DNA of 38,106 nt, from NCBI GenBank assembly GCA_963676605.2, contig CAXXSP010000040.1:1-38106 (forward strand), given 5' to 3'. The DNA comes from SABI01 sp963676605. Its GTDB lineage: Bacteria > Spirochaetota > Spirochaetia > Sphaerochaetales > Sphaerochaetaceae. A program made the position numbers and the translations under genes. Positions within the stretch are counted from its first letter, which is position 1; each line of letters begins with the position of its first letter. Of the stretch, positions 16,644-25,428 are shown one piece after another. The notes under the pieces are model-generated. The model saw nothing but the letters and a program-made list of their open reading frames with translations. It was not told the DNA's origin and made no database searches.

Positions 16644-17530
16644 TTATTTCCTTACTTCGACTGTTGCTTCCTTTTCATACCACTGAATAAGTCCGCCGTG
16701 ATCATCAGAGCCCTTTCCATCTGCAGAAAGCGCCTTCATCATATTGATGGCAGAATCAGAGATGGGGGTGGGAGTCTTCACCGCTGCAGCGGTATCGAGG
16801 GCATTCTGAAGGTCCTTGATGTGCAGGGTCGATTCTAAACCCGGGCTTGAAGTTTCCGTCGAGCACCATGGGAGCCTTGGCATCAAGCACCGTACTCCCG
16901 GCGAGACCGCCGCGAACGGCATTGAATACTTTCTCAGGATTCACATTCGCCTTCGTTGCAAGGACGAGGGCTTCGGCCATTCCTGCAATGTTCGAGGCAA
17001 CCATGATCTGGTTGGCGAGCTTTGTGATGTTCCCGCTTCCGATCTCTCCCACGAGTGTCACACTGGCTCCCATCACCTTCAGGATATCTTCCACCTTCGC
17101 AAACGCATCCTCCGGTCCGCCGACCATGATGGCAAGAGTACCGTCGATAGCCTTCGGCTCTCCGCCTGAGACAGGTGCATCGATCATGATGATACCCTTC
17201 TTCTCAAGTTCAGCAGATACCTCGCGGCTCACGATAGGGCTGATGGAACTCATGTCAACGACGATCGTTCCTTCCTTCGCTCCCTCGATCACTCCGCCTT
17301 CGCCGAGAACGACAGTTTTTCACGTGAGGTGAGTTCGGCAGCATCGTGATGATTACATCACAGAGGGCGGCAACCTCCTTCGGAGAGGAAGCAGAAGCTG
17401 CTCCCGCTTCGACCAGTTCATTCACTGCGTCCTTGTTGATGTCATTCACGACCAGATCATATCCTGCTTTCAGCAGATTCTTCGCCATGGGCTTACCCAT
17501 GATTCCAAGTCCTATACATCCAATCTTCAT
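16644..17530 (-). pseudogene. garR: Frameshifted 2-hydroxy-3-oxopropionate reductase-like gene
   Basis: It encodes a 3-hydroxyisobutyrate dehydrogenase-family protein in three frames. The start MKIGCIGLGIMGKPMAKNLL is normal. An extra A in a five-A run (complement of 17316-17320) breaks the frame after SPHVK. The middle frame carries DAPVSGGEPKAIDGTLAIM and ITKLANQIM. An extra C (complement of 16826-16828) then breaks the frame before LHIKDLQNALDTAA. The whole is 887 bases, exactly two more than the intact 885-base paralogue at 27371-28255. It is the last gene of the TRAP/transketolase operon, 20 bases after the transketolase stop. Real decay is likely, but sequencing errors in short runs remain possible. 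Confidence 0.85.
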
Positions 17531-17550
17531 ATCGTTTGTCTCCCTGTTCG

Positions 17551-18483
17551 TTACGCGAGTACGCTGCGTACTTTCTCTGCAACATGCTCCGGCTCAAGTC
17601 CGTAGTGCTTCAACAACACGTCATAGTTCTCGGCTGAGGTGCCGTAGCGGTCGTCCACCCCGAGCATTTCCAGGGGCAGACGGGTCTTTGAAACCGCTGA
17701 AGCGACAACTGAACCCAGGCCTCCGATCACGTTGTGTTCCTCTGCCGTGACAATGCCTTTCACACCCTCGCAGTAGGCGAGAAGCGCCTTCTTATCGAGC
17801 GGCTTGATCGTACTCACATTGATAACCCGTGCAGAAATCCCTTCTTTCTTCAGAAGCTCTGCCGCCTTGATCGACTGCTGCACCATCACACCGGTAGCGA
17901 AGATGACCACATCGGTACCGTCAACCATCTGAGTCATCTTTCCGATATGATACGGCTCATCAGGGTCGGTAACGACGGGAAGGTCGTTCCTGTTGATTCT
18001 GATATACATCGGCCCTTTTTCTTCGACCATCGCCTTCACCATCTTCTCGGTCTCAACTGCATCACAGGGGGAGAGCACGGTCATGTGGGGGAGCACCTGC
18101 ATCAGAGCGATATCATCAATACTCTGGTGAGTCTTTCCGTCACCGTAATCGGAAAGTCCTGCAGAGGATCCGCAGATCTTCACATTCAGGTTCGCGATCG
18201 TGATCGAGGACCTGATCTGGTCATAGGCTCTTCCCGAAGCGAACACGGCAAAGGAGTTCATGAAGGGAATCTTTCCTGTGAGGGAGAGTCCTGCGGAGAC
18301 GGATGCCATGTTCTGCTCTGCAATACCCATCTGGTAGTATCGCTCAGGATAGGCACCGGCAAACAGGCTCGACATCGTCGAGTTACCGAGGTCGGCTTCC
18401 AGCATTACGATATTCTTATTGTTCTCACCCAGCTCAACGAGGGTTTCACCATAGGTTTTTCTGAGACTGTCTGAAGTTCTCAT
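17551..18483 (-). CDS. Transketolase, C-terminal subunit
   Basis: This is 310 residues: the pyrimidine-binding and C-terminal domains of a split transketolase. The glutamate that activates thiamine diphosphate is in GIAEQN at 53-58 (Glu56), preceded by EADLGNSTMS. YGDGKTHQSIDDIALMQVLP is typical of this half. With the N-terminal subunit it moves two-carbon ketol units between sugars. Its ATG overlaps the stop of the N-terminal subunit (ATGA), enforcing equal production. In a TRAP operon without a sugar kinase, the donor may be an unphosphorylated ketose or keto-acid; this is inference. Confidence 0.93.
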   Translation of the reverse strand: MRTSDSLRKTYGETLVELGENNKNIVMLEADLGNSTMSSLFAGAYPERYYQMGIAEQNMASVSAGLSLTGKIPFMNSFAVFASGRAYDQIRSSITIANLNVKICGSSAGLSDYGDGKTHQSIDDIALMQVLPHMTVLSPCDAVETEKMVKAMVEEKGPMYIRINRNDLPVVTDPDEPYHIGKMTQMVDGTDVVIFATGVMVQQSIKAAELLKKEGISARVINVSTIKPLDKKALLAYCEGVKGIVTAEEHNVIGGLGSVVASAVSKTRLPLEMLGVDDRYGTSAENYDVLLKHYGLEPEHVAEKVRSVLA

Positions 18484-19328
18484 GCTCCGACCTCCTTCTT
18501 CATATCTTCAATACACTTCCATGCAATGTCGTACTCTTCTTCACTCATGGAAGCGTTATGGTACTTGGCCTTCCCTTCAGCGAAGGAGAATCCTTTTCCC
18601 TTCACGGTATGGGCCAGGATGACGGTAGGACCTTCTGTGTAGGCCTTGGCGGCATCAAGGGCTTCAACGATCTGAGGCATGTCATGTCCATCGATCTCAA
18701 GGACATTCCAGCCGAACGCCTTCCACTTCTCCACGAGGTTCTCGATGGGGAAGATCTCGGCAGTCGTACTGGTCGCCTGAATACCGTTCCAGTCAACGAT
18801 TGCTGTCAGATTCGATGCCTTGTGTACTTTCGCTGCCATAACCGCTTCCCAGATCTGACCTTCTGCGAGTTCTCCGTCTCCGAGGATCGCATAGACTCTG
18901 CTGTCACTTCCATCAAGGGTAAGGCCCATGGCCATACCGAGAGAGACGGAAAGTCCCTGTCCGAGAGATCCTGTGACTGCCTCGATTCCGGGAGTCTTAT
19001 CCATATCAGGGTGCCCCTGAAGCTTTCCTTCGAAGGTCTTCACCTTCCCCAGCTCGCTCCTGTCGAAATAGCCGAGCTCGGCAAGACAGGCATACTGAAC
19101 CAGTACGGCGTGTCCCTTCGACATGACAACACGGTCACGGGCGGGATCCTTCGGGTCGTTCCTGTTCACCTTCATGGCATTGAAATAGAGTGCTGCCATG
19201 ATATCGGCACTGGAGGAACTGCCTCCCAGGTGGCCGACTTTCCCCGGAGGTATCATCTCCAGTATATTTGCACGAACCTGAATCGCCTTCAGCTGCAAAT
19301 CCTTCATCAGTTCTTTAGAATATTTCAT
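18480..19328 (-). CDS. Transketolase, N-terminal (thiamine-diphosphate) subunit
   Basis: This is 282 residues from the ATG at 19328-19326, chosen because AGGAGA lies 7 bases upstream; a longer frame to 19346 has no support. It carries the diphosphate-binding half: GHLGGS at 32-37, SKGH at 70-73, GSLGQG at 120-125, GDGE at 150-153 with Asn181 closing the metal motif. Split transketolases are common in sugar-specific catabolic operons of anaerobes. It overlaps the C-terminal subunit gene by 4 bases and follows the SDR gene after 28 bases. Confidence 0.93.
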   Translation of the reverse strand: MKYSKELMKDLQLKAIQVRANILEMIPPGKVGHLGGSSSSADIMAALYFNAMKVNRNDPKDPARDRVVMSKGHAVLVQYACLAELGYFDRSELGKVKTFEGKLQGHPDMDKTPGIEAVTGSLGQGLSVSLGMAMGLTLDGSDSRVYAILGDGELAEGQIWEAVMAAKVHKASNLTAIVDWNGIQATSTTAEIFPIENLVEKWKAFGWNVLEIDGHDMPQIVEALDAAKAYTEGPTVILAHTVKGKGFSFAEGKAKYHNASMSEEEYDIAWKCIEDMKKEVGA

Positions 19329-19356
19329 ATTCTTTCTCCTCATCACCTATATGTAA

Positions 19357-20100
19357 TCACCAGCTTGTCACTCCGCCGTCTACCGGCAGGGCAACGCCAT
19401 TGATGAATTGGGCTTCTGTGCTTGCGAGGAACATGACTGCCTGAGCCACGTCCTCTATCGATGCGAGACGACCAAGGGGAACCTCGTCGATACGCTCCTG
19501 TTTCTTCGCGGGATCAGAGAACAGTTCGGCAACAAGGGGAGTCTCCACCGTACTCGGATGAACCGAGTTACACCTGATATTCTCCTTCCCGTACCTGCTC
19601 GCAATCGACTTCGTGAGAAGCGTCACCGCTCCCTTCGTCGTCGTGTAGGCTTCAGGGGTGAATTTATGACCGATAAGACCACACACCGAAGAGGTGTTAA
19701 TGATCGATCCGCCTCCCTGAGCCCTCATGACGGGAATGACCGACTGTATTCCAAGGAACACACTCGACACATTCACACTCATCATCGTATTGAACTCTTC
19801 AAGACTCATATCCTCTATCGACTTACGGATGTTGATACCCGCATTGTTGATCAGGACATCGATCCTGCCTTCCTCCTCCAGAACCTGAGCGATGACAGCC
19901 TTCCAGGCAGCCTCCTCAGTAATATTCATCTGGATGAACGAAACATCACCTGACAGCATTGAAGCTGTCTCTTCTCCCTGAGTCCTGTTCAGGTCAAGAA
20001 GATAGACACGTGCTCCCCCGTCAAGGAGGGCCTTCGCCATTCCTGCACCCAGAGCACCGGCGCCGCCGGTGATGAGTACCACCTTACCTTGTACATTCAT
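19357..20100 (-). CDS. Short-chain dehydrogenase/reductase
   Basis: This is a 247-residue classical SDR. The cofactor motif TGGAGALG is near 11-18, NNAG near 87-90, the catalytic Ser in NTSSVCG, and the YxxxK pair in AYTTTKGA. The C-terminus VDGGVTSW is typical. An Asp (LLDLNR) at the end of strand 2 favours NAD over NADP. It starts 3 bases after the zinc dehydrogenase stop. Within the operon it may oxidise or reduce a hydroxyl of a polyol or aldonate, in the way gluconate 5-dehydrogenases do, but the substrate cannot be read from the sequence. Confidence 0.92.
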   Translation of the reverse strand: MNVQGKVVLITGGAGALGAGMAKALLDGGARVYLLDLNRTQGEETASMLSGDVSFIQMNITEEAAWKAVIAQVLEEEGRIDVLINNAGINIRKSIEDMSLEEFNTMMSVNVSSVFLGIQSVIPVMRAQGGGSIINTSSVCGLIGHKFTPEAYTTTKGAVTLLTKSIASRYGKENIRCNSVHPSTVETPLVAELFSDPAKKQERIDEVPLGRLASIEDVAQAVMFLASTEAQFINGVALPVDGGVTSW

Positions 20101-20103
20101 AGT

Positions 20104-21132
20104 TCAGCTCTCCAGAATAACCTTGAGCATTCTTCCGTCCTTGTTGCTCTCAAGGGCTTTAAACGCTTTTACACCTTCTTCCAGGGGATATACATCGGTC
20201 ATCAGGGGACTCACATCGATCTTCTTCTCACTGAGAAGACGAAGGGAATCGGCAAACCCCTCAAGGTCATAGACGTAATTCCCTCTGATCGTAAGCTCAC
20301 TGGTGACGATCTTCTGCATATTCACTTCCACCATCTTCTGGGCATTGCCGATCCAGATGGCGGTACCGCCGATCTTCAGAGCCTCAAGGGAGTTCTTTGC
20401 AGTCGGTGCGATACCGACCGCCTCAATGGCGAAATCACACAGGGCACCCTCAGTGATACGGGCAATGCCGGCATTGAAATCCTCACTTACAGGATTCAGT
20501 GTATAATCTGCACCCATCTTCTGTGCGATATCGAGACGGAAATCGGTTGCATCACTCATGATCACGTTTTTCGCGCCTCGGTATTTCAGAAGAGCGAGAG
20601 CCATAAGACCGATCGTCCCGGCTCCGATGATCAGGGTGTACTTCGCCTTTTTCAATTCCTCATCACTGATCTTGTGAACTGATCGATAGGCAACTGCGAG
20701 AGGCTCAGTGAAAGCGGCTTCATTGAAACTGATACCCTCGAAAGGGAGAATATACTTCTCTTCAATGACGACGTATTCACACATCGATCCCGGCACATCC
20801 AGAACTCCCATGCAAATACCTTCAGGACAGACGTTCACCATACCCTGCTGGCAGAATTCACACACGCCGCAATACGGTTTAGGAAACACAACAACCTTCT
20901 GCCCTACCTCATATATTCCACCCTCGGGTGCCTGCTCAATGATACCGGAGAATTCATGACCCATGATCATGGGAGGCGTACGCCTCCCGGTCTTTCCGAG
21001 GTACCCCTCAAAGTCGGAACCGCAGATACCGTTCGCCTTCACCTGGATCAGATATTCACCCTTGCCGGGGACCGGCTTCTTGGTTTCTCTGAGCTCCATC
21101 GTTTTATCGCCAAGATAATATAATGCTTTCAT
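20104..21132 (-). CDS. Zinc-dependent medium-chain alcohol/polyol dehydrogenase
   Basis: This 342-residue MDR enzyme is of the sorbitol/threonine/L-idonate dehydrogenase type. Likely catalytic zinc ligands are Cys37, His59 and Glu60 (ICGSD, GHEFSG). Structural zinc cysteines are at 88, 91, 94 and 102 (CGVCEFCQQGMVNVC). The Rossmann motif is IGAGTIGL, followed by an Asp-containing SDATD that fits NAD. It lies between the TRAP permease and the SDR, with 22- and 3-base gaps. The likely role is oxidising the imported polyol or sugar acid to a keto compound for the transketolase. Confidence 0.92.
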   Translation of the reverse strand: MKALYYLGDKTMELRETKKPVPGKGEYLIQVKANGICGSDFEGYLGKTGRRTPPMIMGHEFSGIIEQAPEGGIYEVGQKVVVFPKPYCGVCEFCQQGMVNVCPEGICMGVLDVPGSMCEYVVIEEKYILPFEGISFNEAAFTEPLAVAYRSVHKISDEELKKAKYTLIIGAGTIGLMALALLKYRGAKNVIMSDATDFRLDIAQKMGADYTLNPVSEDFNAGIARITEGALCDFAIEAVGIAPTAKNSLEALKIGGTAIWIGNAQKMVEVNMQKIVTSELTIRGNYVYDLEGFADSLRLLSEKKIDVSPLMTDVYPLEEGVKAFKALESNKDGRMLKVILES

Positions 21133-21154
21133 ATTCGTATTCCTCGTATTGTCA

Positions 21155-22438
21155 TCAGTAGATATATCCCAGCAGCCGCGGAAGGAAGAGTGTCAGCTGG
21201 GGAATATATGTCAGCAGAAGGAGTGCGATAAGTTCCACTCCAAGGAACGGCAGCACAGCCTTCGATATCTTTTCTATACTTAGTTTCGCTATAGGGGCAG
21301 CAGCATACAGACACGTCCCTACAGGTGGTGTGATCAGTCCGAAATTCAGATTGACCAGCATGACGATCGCGAAGTGAAGCGGTTGTATTCCCAGAGCAAG
21401 TGCGATCGGGAGGAAGATCGGAGCGAGAATCAGAATACTTGCACCAGGATCCATGATCATTCCCATAAATAGGAAGAAGATATTGATCAGCAGAAGGAAC
21501 AGGAATCTGTTGTCCGTAAGTCCGAGCATAAAATTCGCGATCAGTGACGGGATCTTCTCAAGAGCAAGAACCTGACCGAAGAGGTTTGCAAGAGCAATGA
21601 CCAGGAGCGTGACCGAAGATGTCACCGCTGCACTGAAGAAGCTGTCAACGATATCTTTCATCTTCATCGTCTTGAGGAGGAACAATCCTGCAATAATTGC
21701 GTATAGACATGCGATAACCGCCGCTTCAGTCGGAGTAAAGACACCACTGAAGATACCTACAACAAGAATAACGGGACAGAGAAGTCCATAGATCGATTCC
21801 TTCAGTGTATATATCACAGTCTTCATCGGAATCTTTTCTGTTCTTCTGGGATGGTTATGCTTCTTCGCATAATACACCGCGAGAATCATCAGTGAACCAG
21901 CGACTGCAAGCCCCGGAACATATCCCGCTGCGAATAACGCACCTACCGATTCTCCGGTTGCCATCGAATAGATAACCATGATGACACTCGGGGGAATAAT
22001 AGGTCCGATGACGGAGGAGGCGACAGTTACCGCCGTTGCATACTCTGCGCTATACCCTTCTTTCTCCATTGCCGGAATCAGAATGGACCCAAGGGCAGCT
22101 GTGTCAGCAACTCCGCTGCCTGTAATTCCTGCGAAGAAGACACTTGCAACGATATTCACCTGAGCGAGTGCTCCGTGGATTCTTCCCACAAGAATATTGG
22201 AAAAACTTATCAGAGCATCGGTTATCTTGGAGCGGTTCATCAACTCGCCGGCAAGTATGAAGAACGGAATCGCCAGCAGAATATAATTGTCGATACCGCT
22301 GTACATCTTCTGCCCGATCATCGTCATCGGAATATTCCCGAGGAACAGGAAATAGAAGAGAGAAGATACTCCGAGCACAAATGCGATAGGGATACCGATC
22401 GCAAGCGCTCCTATAAAAACTGGAATTAATAGTGCCAT
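21155..22438 (-). CDS. dctM: TRAP transporter large permease (DctM)
   Basis: This 427-residue inner-membrane protein has about twelve hydrophobic helices. Characteristic DctM stretches are present: ILLAIPFFILAGELMNRSKI, SVFFAGITGSGVADTAALGS, VIGPIIPPSVIMVIY and MIMDPGASILILAPI. DctM couples uptake to a sodium or proton gradient. It starts 7 bases after the DctQ stop. Confidence 0.95.
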   Translation of the reverse strand: MALLIPVFIGALAIGIPIAFVLGVSSLFYFLFLGNIPMTMIGQKMYSGIDNYILLAIPFFILAGELMNRSKITDALISFSNILVGRIHGALAQVNIVASVFFAGITGSGVADTAALGSILIPAMEKEGYSAEYATAVTVASSVIGPIIPPSVIMVIYSMATGESVGALFAAGYVPGLAVAGSLMILAVYYAKKHNHPRRTEKIPMKTVIYTLKESIYGLLCPVILVVGIFSGVFTPTEAAVIACLYAIIAGLFLLKTMKMKDIVDSFFSAAVTSSVTLLVIALANLFGQVLALEKIPSLIANFMLGLTDNRFLFLLLINIFFLFMGMIMDPGASILILAPIFLPIALALGIQPLHFAIVMLVNLNFGLITPPVGTCLYAAAPIAKLSIEKISKAVLPFLGVELIALLLLTYIPQLTLFLPRLLGYIY

Positions 22439-22445
22439 ATTATCC

Positions 22446-22949
22446 TCACACTCCTACTGTCTTGCCGGTGATTTCATCACTCGTAAGCAGGTCTGCAAGA
22501 CCCCAGACCAGGTGAAAAAACATCATGATAAAGCTTGCCGGAATCAGAAGTTTCACATACATCATGGAGAGCGGAAGAATATCCCCACGAATACGAGCTG
22601 CCTTCACAGCAGCTTCAAAGCTGTTCATACAGAAATAGACGACGGCCAGCAGCATAACCAGATATGCGACAGCAGCAATGATCTTTGCGACCTGCCGGGG
22701 AAGAAGAGAAAGAACAAATGTCACCCCTGCATGCTGTTTATACCGCAATGCGGCACTCGCACCGACGTAGGTGAGACTGACCAGTCCCCAACGTGAAAGT
22801 TCTTCGGTCCAGGCGATCTGCATCCCCGTAAACCGGGCTGAAATCCCAAGCAGAATCACACCGAAGACTCCGATAAGAATGATACCTGAAAGATATTTAC
22901 CGATCATTCCCATAATCAGACTGATTCTGTCCAATACTTTTAATAACAC
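22446..22949 (-). CDS. dctQ: TRAP transporter small permease (DctQ)
   Basis: This 167-residue protein has four membrane helices and the DctQ signature around WTEELSRWGLVSLTYVGASA. The start chosen is GTG at 22949-22947 because GAGG lies 6 bases upstream; a TTG at 22961 would place that signal inside the gene. It follows the binding-protein gene, from which it is separated by a strong hairpin. Confidence 0.88.
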   Translation of the reverse strand: MLLKVLDRISLIMGMIGKYLSGIILIGVFGVILLGISARFTGMQIAWTEELSRWGLVSLTYVGASAALRYKQHAGVTFVLSLLPRQVAKIIAAVAYLVMLLAVVYFCMNSFEAAVKAARIRGDILPLSMMYVKLLIPASFIMMFFHLVWGLADLLTSDEITGKTVGV

Positions 22950-22968
22950 AATACACCTCAATTGAAAG

Positions 22969-22996
22969 TGTGGCCTTCACCGTTGTAAAGGCCACA
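22969..22996 (-). terminator. Intercistronic hairpin between dctP and dctQ
   Basis: Perfect 9-bp arms TGTGGCCTT and AAGGCCACA (22969-22977, 22988-22996) enclose a 10-base loop, 14 bases after the dctP stop. Only a short pyrimidine stretch follows on the minus strand. It is more likely to be a leaky terminator or an mRNA-stabilising structure that raises binding-protein levels over the permeases. Confidence 0.65.
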
Positions 22997-23010
22997 TGAC
23001 TTTTTCGATT

Positions 23011-24177
23011 TTACCAACCGAACTTTGCTTCAGATTTCTTCACCTCTGCAAGGAAGCGATCGACAATCTCATCACCGATTTCGCCTCTCAGCCAGTCATA
23101 GGTAGGTGCTGCAGCGGCTTTGAACTCTTCGAGTTCCGCCGGAGTGGGAACATAGACTTCCATAGAATCTTTCACTGAGTCGAAGTCAAGAACACGAGAA
23201 GCAAGAGCTTCAGCTGCGCGGTCTGTATTCTGTGCATGATAGGCAGCGACTTCGATGATATGCTGGTATTCTTCAGGTAGAGAATTGAAGAAGTCAGCAT
23301 TGATTGTCACGAAGTTTTCACTCCATGTATGACCATCGAGAGTGATGTACTTCTGAACCTCATACCACTTGTTAGCGGCGATATTCCAGATTGGGTTCTC
23401 CTGACCATCAACAACACCGGTCTGACATGCAGTGTAGATTTCTCCTGATGCAAGAGGGGTAGCCTTTGCACCCATTGCCTCAACCATCTTCACGTAGATC
23501 GGGGACTGCATAACACGGAACTTGAGGTTTTTCATATCAGCAGGTGTGTGGATAGGACGGACATTGTTTGTGAAATGACGTGTACCGTTCTGTCCTACTG
23601 CAAGCATCTTCAGTCCGCTGATCTCTTCGAGTTCAGCCGTCATCTCTTTCCAGAGTTCGCTGTTATCGAAGAAGTCCCATGCAATCTCATCGCTCTTGAA
23701 TACATAGGGAAGGAAGATGATCTGAGCTTCAGGGAGGAGAGATGAAACAGTACCGGTTGTAGTAACCATTTCAAGGCCTCCGCTCATTGCCATTTCCATT
23801 GTCGCCTTGGTATCACCGAGAGCATTACCGGGGTAGAGTTCAACTGCAACTTTACCATTTGTGCTTGATTCAACAATACTCTTGAAAACAAGAGCGAACG
23901 CGTGCTCAGGAAGAGGAGTCTTCGAAATGGTCGGCCATGTTGCTGCATCATAATAGGCGAACCTGATTGTGTAGTCGGGTTCAACTGTTCTCACTTCCTT
24001 TTTGATAGAGACATCAACCTTCTTCTCTTCTGCCGGTGCAGCAGGAGCAGCCTCTGTGGTCTTTGCGGCAGCCATGGTGCCTGCAGTGCTTGCGGCTGCG
24101 GTAGCCTTCTTTTCACATCCGACGAACGTGAAAACCATAATCGCTACAAGAGCGATAACAACGAAATACTTTTTCAT
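23011..24177 (-). CDS. dctP: TRAP transporter substrate-binding lipoprotein (DctP)
   Basis: This is 388 residues. The signal MKKYFVVIALVAIMVFTFVGC ends in a lipobox (Cys21). An Ala/Thr/Pro/Lys-rich linker of about 45 residues follows, unusually long for the family and likely to hold the domain off the membrane. The DctP fold starts near IRFAYYDAATWP. The family signature is clear: NLKFRVMQSPIYVKMVEAMG, then TPLASGEIYTACQTGVVDGQ and ENP. The Arg in KFRVMQ normally clamps a carboxylate, so the ligand is probably a sugar acid or other hydroxy-acid. It is the first gene of the operon, with GGAG upstream. Confidence 0.95.
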   Translation of the reverse strand: MKKYFVVIALVAIMVFTFVGCEKKATAAASTAGTMAAAKTTEAAPAAPAEEKKVDVSIKKEVRTVEPDYTIRFAYYDAATWPTISKTPLPEHAFALVFKSIVESSTNGKVAVELYPGNALGDTKATMEMAMSGGLEMVTTTGTVSSLLPEAQIIFLPYVFKSDEIAWDFFDNSELWKEMTAELEEISGLKMLAVGQNGTRHFTNNVRPIHTPADMKNLKFRVMQSPIYVKMVEAMGAKATPLASGEIYTACQTGVVDGQENPIWNIAANKWYEVQKYITLDGHTWSENFVTINADFFNSLPEEYQHIIEVAAYHAQNTDRAAEALASRVLDFDSVKDSMEVYVPTPAELEEFKAAAAPTYDWLRGEIGDEIVDRFLAEVKKSEAKFGW

Positions 24178-24208
24178 ATGCCTGTATTCTCCTTTAATTG
24201 TTTAACTT

Positions 24209-24250
24209 ATCTTACAAGCGGTTTTCTTATTTGTAAAGAAAAATTTACAA
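24209..24250 (-). promoter_or_regulatory. TRAP operon promoter with overlapping operator dyad
   Basis: On the minus strand TTTACA (complement of 24232-24237) lies 17 bases before TAAGAT (complement of 24209-24214), giving a leader of about 25 bases to the dctP start. The -35 is embedded in an inverted repeat TTGTAAA (24231-24237), 6 bases, TTTACAA (24244-24250). A further TTACAAG half-site at 24212-24218 overlaps the -10. The divergent GntR/FCD regulator is the likely ligand-responsive repressor. Confidence 0.6.
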
Positions 24251-24708
24251 GATTTTTCTTAAGTAATATTATTTCTTTATAATATAATTAGTTATATAAT
24301 ATTTTATATATCACCTCCTTCACCAATCAAATACACACATACACATCTACTTATATTACAAGTTTAAATTTATCTATAAAAACTATACCCATAACCCAAC
24401 AGAATATATAATTATCGAGGTAGAGGTATCGATTTGAATAAGACAGAAATACTCGCTCTGTATACCTATAGATTTCAGGTACTTACTCAAGACATTTGTA
24501 TGACAGGTTATGACATGCATTACAGACGAAGATCGTATTTCGGTCTATGCCTAGCTACAATACAGGTCTCTTTATCACCATGTTTTATAATCCTATAGAT
24601 TATTCGGTCACAGAGGAGAAACCGTAAAAATAAAATTTCCACTGACACTGATTCGCTTCTTGCGTCACTCTGACCTGTATGCTAGGTTATATTCACAGGT
24701 TATTACAT
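24251..24708 (+). promoter_or_regulatory. AT-rich region upstream of GntR gene with direct repeats
   Basis: No gene is seen in this stretch. It contains a -10-like TATAAT at 24586-24591 with a poor -35. A near-identical 14-base direct repeat (ACAGGTTATGACAT at 24513-24526, ACAGGTTATTACAT at 24695-24708) has its second copy spanning the ribosome-binding region directly before the GntR ATG. A 10-base repeat CCTATAGATT occurs at 24475-24484 and 24592-24601. Another TTACAAG half-site is at 24356-24362. These may be autoregulatory sites; that is inference. Confidence 0.35.
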
Positions 24709-25428
24709 ATGAAACAGAACAGCACACAGAAGCAGTCCCTCCGTTCCATGATATATGAAAAACTGAAGCAACGAATCACTTCAGGTGAATGGGAGCTGAA
24801 CAGTAAATTCCCTTCGGAAAATCAGCTCTGTCAGGAATATCATGTAAGTAGAATAACTATCCGTGCTGCAATACAGCAGCTGGAAGCGATCGGTCTGGTC
24901 AAGACACAGCAGGGTGGACGTACAACAGTTCTCAGAATACAGGAAAAAGGAGCGGTCTCCTCACTGAATCCTCTGCAGCACTTCGAGTTCCATCCTGATA
25001 TAGTGACCGTACTTGAGTACAGAAAAGTGGTAGAGAAGGGAACAATAGGTCTAGCAGCACAAAAAATAAGTGACGACGATCTTACTGAACTGGAAGAGAT
25101 CTTTAACGGCATGCTGATCAATCATGACAATATTAAGAAATTCAGTAAGGCAGACTACCTTTTCCATCGGAAGATCGCCGAGTGCTCAAAAAATCAGATC
25201 CTCATCCGCGCAAATATAGCTATAGAAGAGGTTCTCTCGACAACGATGGACTCAATTGTATCTCTTATCGGTTGTGCAATCGGCATACGGTACCACCGGC
25301 AGCTGATTTCAGCACTGAGAATGAGGGATAAAGATGCCTGTGAAAGACTCATGGAAGAGCATCTGCAGGCTACAATAGATGCCATAACCGAATATAGAGA
25401 ATTCTCTCAGGAAGTCTCGCCTGAGTAG
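24709..25428 (+). CDS. GntR-family regulator with FCD domain
   Basis: This is 239 residues from the ATG at 24709; an ATG ten codons earlier lacks any ribosome-binding signal. The winged helix occupies about 10-76 (GEWELNSKFPSENQLCQEYH, VSRITIRAAIQQLEAIGLVK, QQGGRTTV). The remainder is an all-helical FCD ligand domain. Its metal-binding residues appear in KADYLFHRKIAE, YHRQLISALRMRD and MEEHL. FCD regulators sense organic acids or sugar acids and usually repress uptake and catabolism genes. It is divergent to the TRAP/transketolase operon, which it very likely controls. Its last eight codons are duplicated at 26892. Confidence 0.93.
   Translation: MKQNSTQKQSLRSMIYEKLKQRITSGEWELNSKFPSENQLCQEYHVSRITIRAAIQQLEAIGLVKTQQGGRTTVLRIQEKGAVSSLNPLQHFEFHPDIVTVLEYRKVVEKGTIGLAAQKISDDDLTELEEIFNGMLINHDNIKKFSKADYLFHRKIAECSKNQILIRANIAIEEVLSTTMDSIVSLIGCAIGIRYHRQLISALRMRDKDACERLMEEHLQATIDAITEYREFSQEVSPE

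Noticed and set aside
17734..19403. Long plus-strand reading frames (about 250 and 280 codons) opposite the transketolase genes
   Set aside because: They lie antisense to well-supported genes, are rich in His, Cys and Arg as expected of shadow frames, and show no recognisable domains.
24310..24319. Perfect AGGAGGTGAT on the minus strand, a full match to the 16S anti-Shine-Dalgarno
   Set aside because: No ATG, GTG or TTG frame of useful length follows at the right distance. The downstream sequence is AT-rich promoter DNA, so I treat it as chance.
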